64,000 nucleotides of DNA from CAVVIO01 sp963748095. Lineage in GTDB: Bacteria > Bacteroidota > Bacteroidia > Bacteroidales > UBA10428. The stretch lies in the NCBI GenBank assembly GCA_963748095.1, contig CAVVIO010000038.1, forward strand, positions 1 through 64,000. Direction: 5' to 3'. Made by a program: the position numbers and the translations under genes. Shown in pieces: positions 16,241 to 24,354 of this stretch (the first letter of the stretch is position 1; each line of letters opens with the position of its first letter). The notes beneath the pieces are model-generated. The model did no database searches. It was not told the origin of the DNA and saw only the letters and a list, made by a program, of their open reading frames with translations.

Positions 16241-17047
16241 CTATCTTACTATCACAATTCTTTTTGGCACATCATACAGAGTTGATTTTGTTATATGATT
16301 TTTGAAACCTAAAGATTTAATATAAGATGATAATGCTTCAAATCTTTCATCTGAAATTCGTGAATCAAATATTAATTCATCAAATAACTCATTTGGATCA
16401 ATACTATAACTAAATGTTTCTTGTTCACCTTCATAGTGTACATCTTGATAATCAGTCTTAATCCAACATATTAATCTAATTTCTTGTTCTTCATGGAACT
16501 CTGTTCTTTTAAATAAAACTGTATTAACTGAATTTTCTTCAAGAAACTTTCCTGATTTTAAATAATCTGATATCTGTTTTTCATTAAAATATTTGACTTT
16601 ACCTATATAACAAGATAACTCACCAAAGATTTCTAAGTTGATTGATTTCTCCTCAATAATAGGTTTTGCCTTAATTTGTCTATCTAAATTATCTATTTCT
16701 TTTGAATTAATAAGTGATTTATTCAGTTTATTAATTGTTGATCTTGCCATTATCCCGTCTCTATTTGGTGAGTAAATTCTCCAGATTAAATCACTTTTAT
16801 TATTTAGGGTCCAACATTGTCCATAAATACAGTATTCATAATCAGCAAAAGACATTATACCTCCTTTTGAAGATTTTAAGTCTACTTTAATATTTTTTAA
16901 AATATTCTCATAGGGATCATCCCATAATCTGGGTCTTACAAGTGTATTAGAATCATTCTTTAATAAACTTAAAAATCTATCGCAGGAATAAATTCGATAA
17001 ATTTTTTCATCCTTTTCTTGTTCATTTATATTAATGTAATTGCCCAT
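16241..17047 (-). CDS. DUF2971 domain protein
   Basis: The 268-aa protein fits DUF2971: an N-terminal YRIYSCDRFLSLL block, RPRLWDDPYEN (the usual 'fNDPfE' position) and CWTLNNKSDLIWRIYS with GIMAR (the 'W..Y...G' core). A later KRTEFHEEQEIRLI block is also conserved in the family. DUF2971 proteins are often found in defence islands and accessory DNA, and the biochemical role is unknown. The gene is clearly more A/T-rich than its neighbours and stands alone, so recent acquisition is likely. No signal peptide is seen. Confidence 0.75.
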   Translation of the reverse strand: MGNYININEQEKDEKIYRIYSCDRFLSLLKNDSNTLVRPRLWDDPYENILKNIKVDLKSSKGGIMSFADYEYCIYGQCWTLNNKSDLIWRIYSPNRDGIMARSTINKLNKSLINSKEIDNLDRQIKAKPIIEEKSINLEIFGELSCYIGKVKYFNEKQISDYLKSGKFLEENSVNTVLFKRTEFHEEQEIRLICWIKTDYQDVHYEGEQETFSYSIDPNELFDELIFDSRISDERFEALSSYIKSLGFKNHITKSTLYDVPKRIVIVR

Positions 17048-17166
17048 AATATTAACAGAGAACTGTTTTAGCTAAACTCAAATATAGTTCATTTACTAAA
17101 TCATAAGTAACTTTTTTACAGATAATTGTCGGCTAATAATTAAACCGACAGCTTATTCCTGAATTT
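17048..17166. other. A/T-rich intergenic stretch before the 22-bp repeats
   Basis: There is no gene. It lies upstream of the DUF2971 gene and should hold its promoter; no -7 box stands out. Confidence 0.3.
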
Positions 17167-17254
17167 CCGCACCAGAAATGGATGAATTCCGCACCGGAAA
17201 CAGATCATCTCTGCACCAGAAATGAACAGGTTCGGCACCGGAAATTACAAGCCC
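17167..17254. repeat. 22-bp imperfect tandem repeat, four units
   Basis: Four adjacent units start at 17167, 17189, 17211 and 17233. Each has the core GCACCRGAAA and an otherwise variable 12-base tail. The array lies in a 333-bp gap between two minus-strand genes. Its period (22) is not a multiple of three, so it is not coding. Confidence 0.7.
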
Positions 17255-17380
17255 TTGTTTTATGGGTCATTTTTAACTGCAATAATGAAATAATTTTTCC
17301 ATATATAACCCATTTTCAAATTAATGATGAATATGAAAAGGTGAAAATTTGAACTATATTTCTAACCTGAGTGTTTACTA

Positions 17381-17689
17381 TTATATTCGTGCTTTCATCG
17401 TAAGATAACGCAATAGCACACGAAGGTCGTCTGGTATTTCCTGTTCATTTAAATTCATTGCATGCTTTTTTTCATTGCCTTCTATGATCAGGGTGTATTG
17501 AAACCTGTCAGGCATTACATTCAACGATTCGTTTGATTGTTCGAGTTCGAAAAACTTTGATTCGATGATCATTTTGTGTAGGTCATTTCTTTCACCTGTT
17601 GGCAAATCATTACTGTCAACTTCCAATTTAACCGGAATCCCGGTGAATCCGCCAACACGCTCGAAATATATATGCCAGTGGTTCTGCAT
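17381..17689 (-). CDS. emfourin-like M4 protease inhibitor
   Basis: This 102-aa cytoplasmic protein has the N-terminal FERVGGFTGIPVKLEVDSNDL pattern typical of emfourin (read here as FERVGGFTG then residues up to DSNDL) and a C-terminal DDLRVLLRYL segment. Emfourin of Serratia is a slow, tight inhibitor of protealysin and is encoded in the same operon (established knowledge). Here the gene follows the M4 protease by 88 bp on the same strand, the same arrangement. It probably blocks the protease inside the producing cell. Confidence 0.82.
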   Translation of the reverse strand: MQNHWHIYFERVGGFTGIPVKLEVDSNDLPTGERNDLHKMIIESKFFELEQSNESLNVMPDRFQYTLIIEGNEKKHAMNLNEQEIPDDLRVLLRYLTMKARI

Positions 17690-17777
17690 CCTTTATTCAG
17701 TTAGTAATTGCCTGATCAAAGTTAAACCTTAAAGGGTTATTTTTAAAATACTTGTAGCTAAAAGCGGGTTCTCGGCA

Positions 17778-18896
17778 TCACTTTTTGCTGAACATGCTTG
17801 CTATTTTCCACAGAAATCCTTTATAAGTGTCTCCTGTAACTTCAATCCCTACTTCTTCCCACCCAATTTTTACGGCTTTTTGTTCCAGGCTTCCATTCCC
17901 GTAAAGTTCACCCGCCGTTTGAAATGTCAGATCCGCTGCTTCCTGAAAATCAGCGCGCTGCTGAAGTTTATCACGTAAAGTAACATACCATATTTGCCCT
18001 GCCTTTTCCCATGCATAGCCACCTATTTCACGTGCCACTACATAGAACGCATGGTTAGGAATACCTGAATTAATGTGTACTCCACCATTATCCTGCTGTG
18101 TATTTACAAAATCTTTCATATGTGCCGGTTGCGGGTCCTTTCCCAGCACAGGATCATTGTAGGCTGTTCCGGGAACCTTCATTGAGCGGATACCAACTCC
18201 CTTTACATTCTCTGTAAATAATCCCTCGCCTATTATCCAATCAGCTTCATCTGCTGTTTGTTTCAGTTGATACTGTTTTACCAGGGAACCAAACACATCG
18301 GAAAAAGATTCGTTGAGAGCTCCCGGCTGGTCCCAGTATACAAGCTGAGCTTCGTACTGGGTGACACCATGTGTAAGTTCATGACCAATGACATCGATGG
18401 CAATGGTAAAGCGGTTAAACAATCGTTGCGCTTCCGGAAGATCCTCATCCCCATCGCCATAAACCATCTGTTCTCCGTTCCAGAAGGCATTGTCATACCC
18501 TTTTAAATAATGTACCGAGGATATCAGGGGCATGTTGTTATTATCGATGGAATTCCGCTTGTAAATATCTTTGTAAAGATCGTAGGTGGCACCGGTTCCG
18601 TCGTATGCCTCATTTACTGCCGGATCTTTTACAGGTGGATCCCCTTCTTTCCGTACCAGGTTTCCCGGAAGTGTAGAGCCGTTTTTCAGATCATATACCG
18701 ATCTTTGTTTACCGGTACCGGCAGCTGCAGTTATAAAAGGAAATTCTGCAATTGATTGACGTTGCCCGCGTATCTGGCCGGAAATTTTTATAGTATTCAG
18801 TGCTTTCTCTTTTTGTGCTGCATTACCCTGTTCCGCTATTTTTCCTAACATATGAGGGGGAGTAATGCAGTGGATACAATGATGATGTGCTCTCAT
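17778..18896 (-). CDS. protealysin-like M4 metallopeptidase
   Basis: This 372-aa thermolysin-family zinc protease has no signal peptide. The short N-terminal region carries CITPPHML (10-17), the PPxML motif of protealysin-type propeptides. The zinc site is HELTH (172-176) with the third ligand Glu196 in GALNESFSD, and His274 lies in GGVHINSGIPNHAF. The absence of a Sec signal and the short propeptide place it in the protealysin subgroup, which acts inside cells or leaves by a non-classical route. The emfourin-like inhibitor is encoded just downstream. Confidence 0.93.
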   Translation of the reverse strand: MRAHHHCIHCITPPHMLGKIAEQGNAAQKEKALNTIKISGQIRGQRQSIAEFPFITAAAGTGKQRSVYDLKNGSTLPGNLVRKEGDPPVKDPAVNEAYDGTGATYDLYKDIYKRNSIDNNNMPLISSVHYLKGYDNAFWNGEQMVYGDGDEDLPEAQRLFNRFTIAIDVIGHELTHGVTQYEAQLVYWDQPGALNESFSDVFGSLVKQYQLKQTADEADWIIGEGLFTENVKGVGIRSMKVPGTAYNDPVLGKDPQPAHMKDFVNTQQDNGGVHINSGIPNHAFYVVAREIGGYAWEKAGQIWYVTLRDKLQQRADFQEAADLTFQTAGELYGNGSLEQKAVKIGWEEVGIEVTGDTYKGFLWKIASMFSKK

Positions 18897-19196
18897 GTAA
18901 TTGTTGGTATTAGGTTTTATAAATTATTCTTTATTTTTAACGATCCAAAAACCCAAAATTGTATTTATTTTCAGGCGTACAATTAAATAATTATCCCGAT
19001 TTAAGTTACTCTAAATCTTTACCATTTCCTAATATCCATACTACAAATTAATTTCAAATTAACTGATCTTTAAAGATTTGTCTGTAATACAAGGCAGGAA
19101 GGATAAATCAGAAGTTGTATCAACCGGAATCTGATTGTTAAAAGTATACAATGGAAATATGAATTGAGGGAATTATAGAATTGTTAAATAATAAAA
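18897..19196. other. A/T-rich intergenic region upstream of the M4 protease
   Basis: No gene is seen. It should contain the protease promoter; no TAnnTTTG box is obvious. Confidence 0.3.
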
Positions 19197-19390
19197 ATGA
19201 ACTACCGCGCAGCAAGCTGTCGAGGTATCCATATAGGAATTTATTTATCTTCGATGCAAGCATCGGAGTACCTGCCTTTCGGCAGACAGGTTAAACTCAT
19301 TTATCCGGATACGCTCCGCTATCGGGATTCGTTCGACTTACAAATTTCATCCTGCTTGCAGCAGGCAAGTGCGCTATGCTTCTGAAATTT
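19197..19390. repeat. GC-richer palindrome-rich intergenic element
   Basis: Several short perfect dyads are packed here: CGATGC/GCATCG (19252-19265), CTGCC/GGCAG (19272-19285), CCTGC/GCAGG (19351-19365), and AAATTTCA/TGAAATTT enclosing the last (19342-19349 with 19383-19390). The base composition is unlike the flanks. A 62-codon frame crosses it but has no coding look. It resembles the dispersed REP/MITE-like elements of Bacteroidota genomes. Confidence 0.5.
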
Positions 19391-19403
19391 GAGTCTCACG
19401 AAT

Positions 19404-19428
19404 AAAAAAAGGGGTAATCTACCCCTTC
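19404..19428 (-). terminator. terminator of the ExbB/ExbD operon
   Basis: On the minus strand GGGGTA pairs with TACCCC across a three-base loop and is followed by seven T residues, about 35 bp after the last ExbD stop codon. Confidence 0.85.
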
Positions 19429-19461
19429 TTTCTTTAGCATATATTTTATTTTTATAATATT

Positions 19462-19938
19462 TCAATACTTGTTATCCAACGGATTACCCTGTCTTGCCGA
19501 ATAATTAATCTTCAATGCACTCGCCTTACGTAATTCCTGTTTTATGTCAGTTATGATCCCCATTTCCACATCTTTATCAACTTTCATAGAAACAGTCATC
19601 AATTTCTTGTCGTATTCGTTCATTTTATCTCTCTCGCTGGAGACAAATTCCCTTATCTGATTGACATTGGCATAGGCATCATTTAACTGTATTCTGGGTG
19701 TAGTTCCATACAATTCAGTATTAACCGGTCTTCCAACGTAAATATAACTGACAAGACTGCGTTTTTCAAGTTTTTGTATTTCGGTAGCATCGGGTACCTT
19801 AATTTTTACAATGAGCGACACCTCCTTCATTACTGTAGTTACCATGAAAAAGAACAGTAACATGAACACAATATCGGGGAGCGAAGCCGTAGAAATTGCC
19901 GCCATTTTATTTTTTCCTGAACGTCTGAATTTTGCCAT
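19462..19938 (-). CDS. ExbD/TolR family biopolymer transport protein
   Basis: The 158-aa protein has a single N-terminal membrane helix (about 16-38) containing the conserved Asp of the ExbD/TolR family (ASLPDIVFMLLFFFMVTT). A periplasmic domain (40-158) follows. With ExbB it forms a proton-driven motor that energises TonB or a gliding/secretion partner. It is the last gene of a four-gene unit and starts 2 bp after the other ExbD gene. Confidence 0.92.
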   Translation of the reverse strand: MAKFRRSGKNKMAAISTASLPDIVFMLLFFFMVTTVMKEVSLIVKIKVPDATEIQKLEKRSLVSYIYVGRPVNTELYGTTPRIQLNDAYANVNQIREFVSSERDKMNEYDKKLMTVSMKVDKDVEMGIITDIKQELRKASALKINYSARQGNPLDNKY

Positions 19939-19940
19939 GA

Positions 19941-20522
19941 TTATTTTCCTCCCACGTTTTTTGGTTCAGCTTCAGAAATTTTCAACGGATAAATTTTTTC
20001 AATTGCATCCTGTTCGCTTGTATTGAGATCCTTAAACTTTTTACCAAACCGTTCCATTGCCTTTCCGTCCCTCAATTCATCGTATGCTTTAACAAGTTCA
20101 TTCTGTACAGCAATATACATACCATACGATGTACCTCTATCTGTCTGAAGTGATATCACATGATTTTTAGTGACCATCACTTTGCCAAAATAGGGTATAT
20201 CTTCTTCTGTTTTGGAGGGAAGTTCCGGGTCATTATTAGGGTTGGCAATAAATTCTTTAGCCGCATCTTTTAGGTCCCTTATATTCATTAACTTACCTGC
20301 CACCAACAACTGATTTTCCTTGTTTACCAAAACCACGAACACATTTCTTTTTTTGATAAGATCCGGATTCGGTTTTTCATTTGGTGGTGGCATAGGAGGC
20401 AATCTCCGAGTTAAACCGGTATCCGTATCCATTGTAGTGGTAACAAGAAAGAAAATAAGTAATAAAAAGGCTATATCGGCCATAGACCCCGCATTTATTT
20501 CTTGTAATTCTCTTTTAGCCAT
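19941..20522 (-). CDS. ExbD/TolR family biopolymer transport protein
   Basis: This 193-aa paralogue of the next gene has its N-terminal helix with the proton-carrying Asp in MADIAFLLLIFFLVTT, then a longer periplasmic domain rich in Lys/Asn. The insert RLPPMPPPNEKPNPD follows the helix. Two ExbD genes after one ExbB is a recurring Bacteroidota arrangement; the two may form a heteromer. Confidence 0.92.
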   Translation of the reverse strand: MAKRELQEINAGSMADIAFLLLIFFLVTTTMDTDTGLTRRLPPMPPPNEKPNPDLIKKRNVFVVLVNKENQLLVAGKLMNIRDLKDAAKEFIANPNNDPELPSKTEEDIPYFGKVMVTKNHVISLQTDRGTSYGMYIAVQNELVKAYDELRDGKAMERFGKKFKDLNTSEQDAIEKIYPLKISEAEPKNVGGK

Positions 20523-20584
20523 AGCTTATTAATTAAACAAACTGAAGGCCGGGAAAAATAATTTCCTGGCCACAGTTATTAATG

Positions 20585-21043
20585 TTATCTAAAAATTCTG
20601 TAAATCTCGGAAGCCAGGATGCCTAAAAACGCGATCCCTCCAAGAAAATATGTAGCATACAAACCTGTTCCTACCATGTGTAATTTCGCTGGCACATTAT
20701 CTTCCCCTTTATATCCCGGTAAATTCAGAGGAGTTCCCGATGATAAAGCGTAAGATATTAAAATAATGGCAGCAAAAATTGCGACTACGATCAATGCTTG
20801 TTTTGCATTCTTAGGATGGCTTATCAAGTTGATAATTGGGAAGATTATAGCAGCCAGTGCAGTTATTCCAAACAAGAAATACCCCCACAAAAGCATCGTA
20901 TTTGTTGCTACCGGTTCTTCATAACTTGTCCCCTGTGTCCCCGGTTCATAACCACCTGCAAAGAACCAGATAGCAAGAATGACGGAGATACCAAATATAA
21001 CATATAAAGATATAGATACTATTCTTTGTGATGAATTCGACAT
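20585..21043 (-). CDS. four-helix membrane protein of the ExbBD operon
   Basis: The 152-aa protein has about four membrane helices (roughly 12-30, 48-70, 80-102 and 130-148). I do not recognise a named family. It sits 5 bp after exbB and 62 bp before the first exbD, always on the same strand, so it probably belongs to the same complex or modulates it. Similar uncharacterised membrane proteins are found at this position in other Bacteroidota ExbB-ExbD-ExbD operons, as far as I recall. Confidence 0.8.
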   Translation of the reverse strand: MSNSSQRIVSISLYVIFGISVILAIWFFAGGYEPGTQGTSYEEPVATNTMLLWGYFLFGITALAAIIFPIINLISHPKNAKQALIVVAIFAAIILISYALSSGTPLNLPGYKGEDNVPAKLHMVGTGLYATYFLGGIAFLGILASEIYRIFR

Positions 21044-21048
21044 ATCAA

Positions 21049-21870
21049 TTATTTTTTAATGTTGTATTTAACCAATAAGTCAATAAGTGAAATAGAAGCG
21101 TCTTCCATACTGTTAACGATTCCATCAATTTTGGCTAATAAATAATTATAAAAGATCTGTAATATAACAGCAACAATCAGACCTCCAACAGTAGTGATCA
21201 AGGCAATACCGATAGGGCCGGCAACCAGACTGGCGTTTACGTCACCTGCTATGCGGATTGCATCGAATGCCTGGATCATACCTAATACTGTTCCCATGAA
21301 TCCTAACATAGGAGCAATGGAAATAAACAGTGAAATCCAGCTCAGATTCTTTTCGAGCAATCCCATCTGAACACTTCCATAGGATATAATGGATTTTTCA
21401 ACAATTTCGATACCTTCTTCCATCCTGTCAAGGCCTTGGTAAAAAATACTGGCAACCGGGCCACGGGTATTACGGCAAACTTCTTTAGCAGCTTCAACCC
21501 CACCTGATTCAAGTGCTTCTTCTAATTTATTTAACAATTTATCTGTATTGGTAGTAGCCAGGTTCAGGTAAATGATCCTTTCAATTGCCAATGATAAACC
21601 TAGAATTAAACATAAAAGAATAAATCCCATAAATACAGCACCACCCTCAATAAACTTTGCTTTGATTTGTTTATGAAGTGACGTTGGTTCCTCAGTTTGC
21701 TGAGTCGTAGCAGGAGCAGCAGCCTGATTCATAACTGTATCTGTAGAAGCCTTTGCAGAATCAGTAGCCTGGGTTACTGAATCTTCCTGCGTTACTTGCG
21801 CAACTAATGATCTTGATACTCCTACACTAAGTATCCCTAAGACTGCTATAAATGCAAAAAGTTTTTTCAT
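21049..21870 (-). CDS. ExbB/MotA/TolQ proton channel family protein
   Basis: This 273-aa protein begins with a signal-like N-terminal helix, then a Thr/Gln/Ala-rich linker (about 25-65). Three MotA/TolQ/ExbB helices follow: one around 75-97 (GAVFMGFILLCLIL), the others in the second half (SLFISIAPMLGFMGTVLGMIQAF and LVAGPIGIALITTVGGLIVA; quoted pieces overlap the helices). The GTVLGM and ALITT motifs are family hallmarks. It forms the stator of a proton-driven machine with the two ExbD proteins encoded downstream. Confidence 0.93.
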   Translation of the reverse strand: MKKLFAFIAVLGILSVGVSRSLVAQVTQEDSVTQATDSAKASTDTVMNQAAAPATTQQTEEPTSLHKQIKAKFIEGGAVFMGFILLCLILGLSLAIERIIYLNLATTNTDKLLNKLEEALESGGVEAAKEVCRNTRGPVASIFYQGLDRMEEGIEIVEKSIISYGSVQMGLLEKNLSWISLFISIAPMLGFMGTVLGMIQAFDAIRIAGDVNASLVAGPIGIALITTVGGLIVAVILQIFYNYLLAKIDGIVNSMEDASISLIDLLVKYNIKK

Positions 21871-22289
21871 GACCTGTTATTAAGTTTTAATTATTAATTA
21901 TTTTATTTCTTAATTTTAATTATTTATAAATCACAAACTTATAATTTTCATTTGAAAAATGATCGTAAATTTAGTAAAAATATCCATCAGTAATATAAGG
22001 AATTGGCTAATAAAATACAAGTTTCTTTAAGTTATATAAATTTTACCATCCCAAAAATACTACTCTCATTATTCATGTTATATTGTGGCGGATATGTTTT
22101 TATATGATAAATACTGGAATTTTAAGTACCATCCTGTTTTAATAAAACATTCTCTAACCGTTAAAAGTATATTCTTATTATAATTCTTGAATACATCAGC
22201 ATTAAACTATAAATCGTACATTGTTCGAATTGGTTAATCCTCATGATTCTTATACACATCTCATCAAAGAACTCTCTCCAGGTTAAGTG
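21871..22289. other. A/T-rich intergenic region between exbB and tRNA-Ser
   Basis: No gene, repeat or further RNA is seen in these 419 bp. They hold the exbB promoter and the 3' flank of the tRNA gene. Confidence 0.35.
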
Positions 22290-22379
22290 CGGAGAGAGAG
22301 GGATTCGAACCCTCGATACTATTTCACATAGTATACACGCTTTCCAGGCGTGCGCCTTCGACCACTCGGCCATCTCTCC
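22290..22379 (-). tRNA. tRNA-Ser (anticodon GGA)
   Basis: The 90-nt gene folds as a class II tRNA. The acceptor stem GGAGAGA pairs with TCTCTCC, the discriminator base is G, the anticodon loop CTGGAAA gives GGA, a long variable arm is present, and the T-loop TTCGAAT is canonical. The 3' CCA is not encoded, as is usual in this phylum. Confidence 0.95.
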
Positions 22380-22445
22380 CTCAGATTGTGCACGTGCCTG
22401 AATTTTCGGCGCGGAAAATTACGAAAAAAAAATTAAATCCAACTA

Positions 22446-23480
22446 TTATATTGTTATTTCTCCGCTTAATGATTTATTTAAGTTTAATACTATTTTTTCT
22501 TTCCCCAATCCCATTCCCAATAAAAACATCAGTTTGGTAACTGCGGCCTCGGTTGTGATGTCATATCCACTCACCACACCCAACCTTGCCAGTTCAACAC
22601 TGGATTCATATAATCCGAGTTCCACGCTTCCCTGTGCGCATTGTGTTACATTCAGTAAAATAATATTCTTATCGATAGCTTTTTTAACTTCATTGATAAA
22701 CCATTTTTCTTCCATAGCATTTCCGGCACCGAAAGTTTCAATAATTACTGCTTTTAATCCGGGAATATTAAGAATAGCCTGAACTGTTTTTTTATTTATC
22801 CCCGGAAAAAGCTTCAATATAACCAGATTATCATCCAGATTTTTATGAACTACCAGTTTGCTTTTTCTGTTAATTTTCCGGATAGCTGCCGTATTATAAC
22901 GAATATGTACACCACTCTCAACTAATGGAGGGTAATTATATGATTGAAATGCTTTAAATGCTTCAACATTGTACTTTGAAGTACGATTACCCCGAAAAAG
23001 TTTATTTTCAAAATATATTCCCACTTCGGGAACTGCAGGTAATTTTCCTTTTCTTGTTGCTGCTATTTCAATAGCTGCTATCAGGTTATCTCTCCCATCA
23101 GTTCGTAATTTTCCCAAAGGTAATTGTGATCCGGTAAATATGACCGGTTTTTGAAGATTTTCCAGCATAAAACTTATTGCAGATGCCGAATAGGCCATGG
23201 TATCCGTTCCGTGAAGAATTATAAATCCATCATATTTTTCATAATTGGTTTCGATAACACTGGCTATCTCTTTCCATACTTCCGGATTTACATTCGATGA
23301 GTCAATTGGCGGATTAAATGAATAAGTTGTCAGGTTGTATCCGAATTTTCTTAATTCAGGCAGCTCTTCCAGAATATTCTCAACCCGGAAAGGTAACAAT
23401 GCACCGGTAATATGGTCAGTAATCATGCCAATGGTTCCTCCGGTATAAAGTATCAGAATGGATATATTTTCTGTTTTCAT
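22446..23480 (-). CDS. ansA: type I L-asparaginase
   Basis: The 344-aa protein has both catalytic threonine motifs: TGGTIGM (13-19) and HGTDTMAYSA (GTDT at 91-94). LPLGKLRTDGRDNLIAA and the downstream ETFGAGN are also conserved. There is no signal peptide, consistent with the cytoplasmic type I enzyme that converts asparagine to aspartate and ammonia. The start codon overlaps the stop of the upstream tatD gene by one base (TAATG), so the two are translationally coupled. Confidence 0.93.
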   Translation of the reverse strand: MKTENISILILYTGGTIGMITDHITGALLPFRVENILEELPELRKFGYNLTTYSFNPPIDSSNVNPEVWKEIASVIETNYEKYDGFIILHGTDTMAYSASAISFMLENLQKPVIFTGSQLPLGKLRTDGRDNLIAAIEIAATRKGKLPAVPEVGIYFENKLFRGNRTSKYNVEAFKAFQSYNYPPLVESGVHIRYNTAAIRKINRKSKLVVHKNLDDNLVILKLFPGINKKTVQAILNIPGLKAVIIETFGAGNAMEEKWFINEVKKAIDKNIILLNVTQCAQGSVELGLYESSVELARLGVVSGYDITTEAAVTKLMFLLGMGLGKEKIVLNLNKSLSGEITI

Positions 23481-24250
23481 TAAGAAAGGTTAAAAATTTC
23501 AATAGCGTTTTGTGTCGTCACATCTGCTACTTGATTTGTTGTGACCTGAAAAAGGCCGGCAATCTTTTCAGCAATTAATGGGATAAATGCACTCTCGTTT
23601 CTTTTACCTCGCTTTGGGACAGGTGCAAGGTAAGGAGAATCTGTCTCCAAAACAATATGATTTAAATCAATGTCTTGCAACACCTTGTCCAGACCTGAAT
23701 TTTTAAATGTAACAATTCCGCCAATCCCCAGTTTAAACCCCATGTCGATAATTTTCATGGCCTGCTCCAAACTTCCCGTAAATGCATGGAAAATTCCACT
23801 TAGTCCATCGGTTGGTATTTTATCCATTACTTCAAAAATTACATCAAAGGAATTGCGGGCGTGTATAACTGCTGGAATTTTTGCCTCCCTGGCCAACCGT
23901 AACTGAAATTCGAATGCCGCTACCTGTTCTTTAAAGTATGTTTTGTCCCAGTACAGATCAATTCCAATTTCTCCTATTCCAAAGTAATTGCCTTTTTCAA
24001 GTTCTTTAACTACCTGTTGCAATTCATTATGATAACCTGTATCAACAGAGGTTGGATGAAGTCCGATAAGAGGATAACAGATTCCGGGGTATTGGTCAAC
24101 CATTGCTTTCATAGGTTCTATTGACCTGCTATCGATATTGGGCAGAATCATTTGCGTTACTTTTTGTTCCCTGGCCCTTTCTACCACTTCTTTACGGTCT
24201 TCATCAAATTCCGGAAGATACAAATGCGTATGCGTATCGATATAGTTCAT
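23480..24250 (-). CDS. TatD family deoxyribonuclease
   Basis: This 256-aa TIM-barrel hydrolase carries the full set of metal motifs: DTHTHLYLPEF near the N-terminus, GEIGIDLYWD, VIHARNS, IFHAFTG and VLETDSPYLAP. The start at 24250 (MNYIDTHTH) matches the family; an upstream in-frame codon adds nine unsupported residues. TatD acts as a 3'-5' DNase in DNA repair. It is coupled to the asparaginase gene by a one-base overlap. Confidence 0.93.
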   Translation of the reverse strand: MNYIDTHTHLYLPEFDEDRKEVVERAREQKVTQMILPNIDSRSIEPMKAMVDQYPGICYPLIGLHPTSVDTGYHNELQQVVKELEKGNYFGIGEIGIDLYWDKTYFKEQVAAFEFQLRLAREAKIPAVIHARNSFDVIFEVMDKIPTDGLSGIFHAFTGSLEQAMKIIDMGFKLGIGGIVTFKNSGLDKVLQDIDLNHIVLETDSPYLAPVPKRGKRNESAFIPLIAEKIAGLFQVTTNQVADVTTQNAIEIFNLS

Positions 24251-24354
24251 ACCCTTACATAAATACTGATTCGCCAATTACCTTATGCTATTTTAATGTG
24301 CAAAGCTACTCAAACTTCATGAAAAAACGTATCAACTGCAAAACTCCTTAAATT

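Noticed and set aside
16241..18896. Genomic or prophage island
   Set aside because: No integrase, phage structural gene, tRNA-end duplication or transposase is present; only the DUF2971 gene looks foreign.
19197..19385. 62-codon gene in the palindrome-rich element
   Set aside because: The frame crosses dense dyads, has no homologous look and no leader typical of this genome.
22161..22373. 70-codon gene on the minus strand
   Set aside because: It overlaps tRNA-Ser over most of its first half; the frame is an accident of the tRNA sequence.
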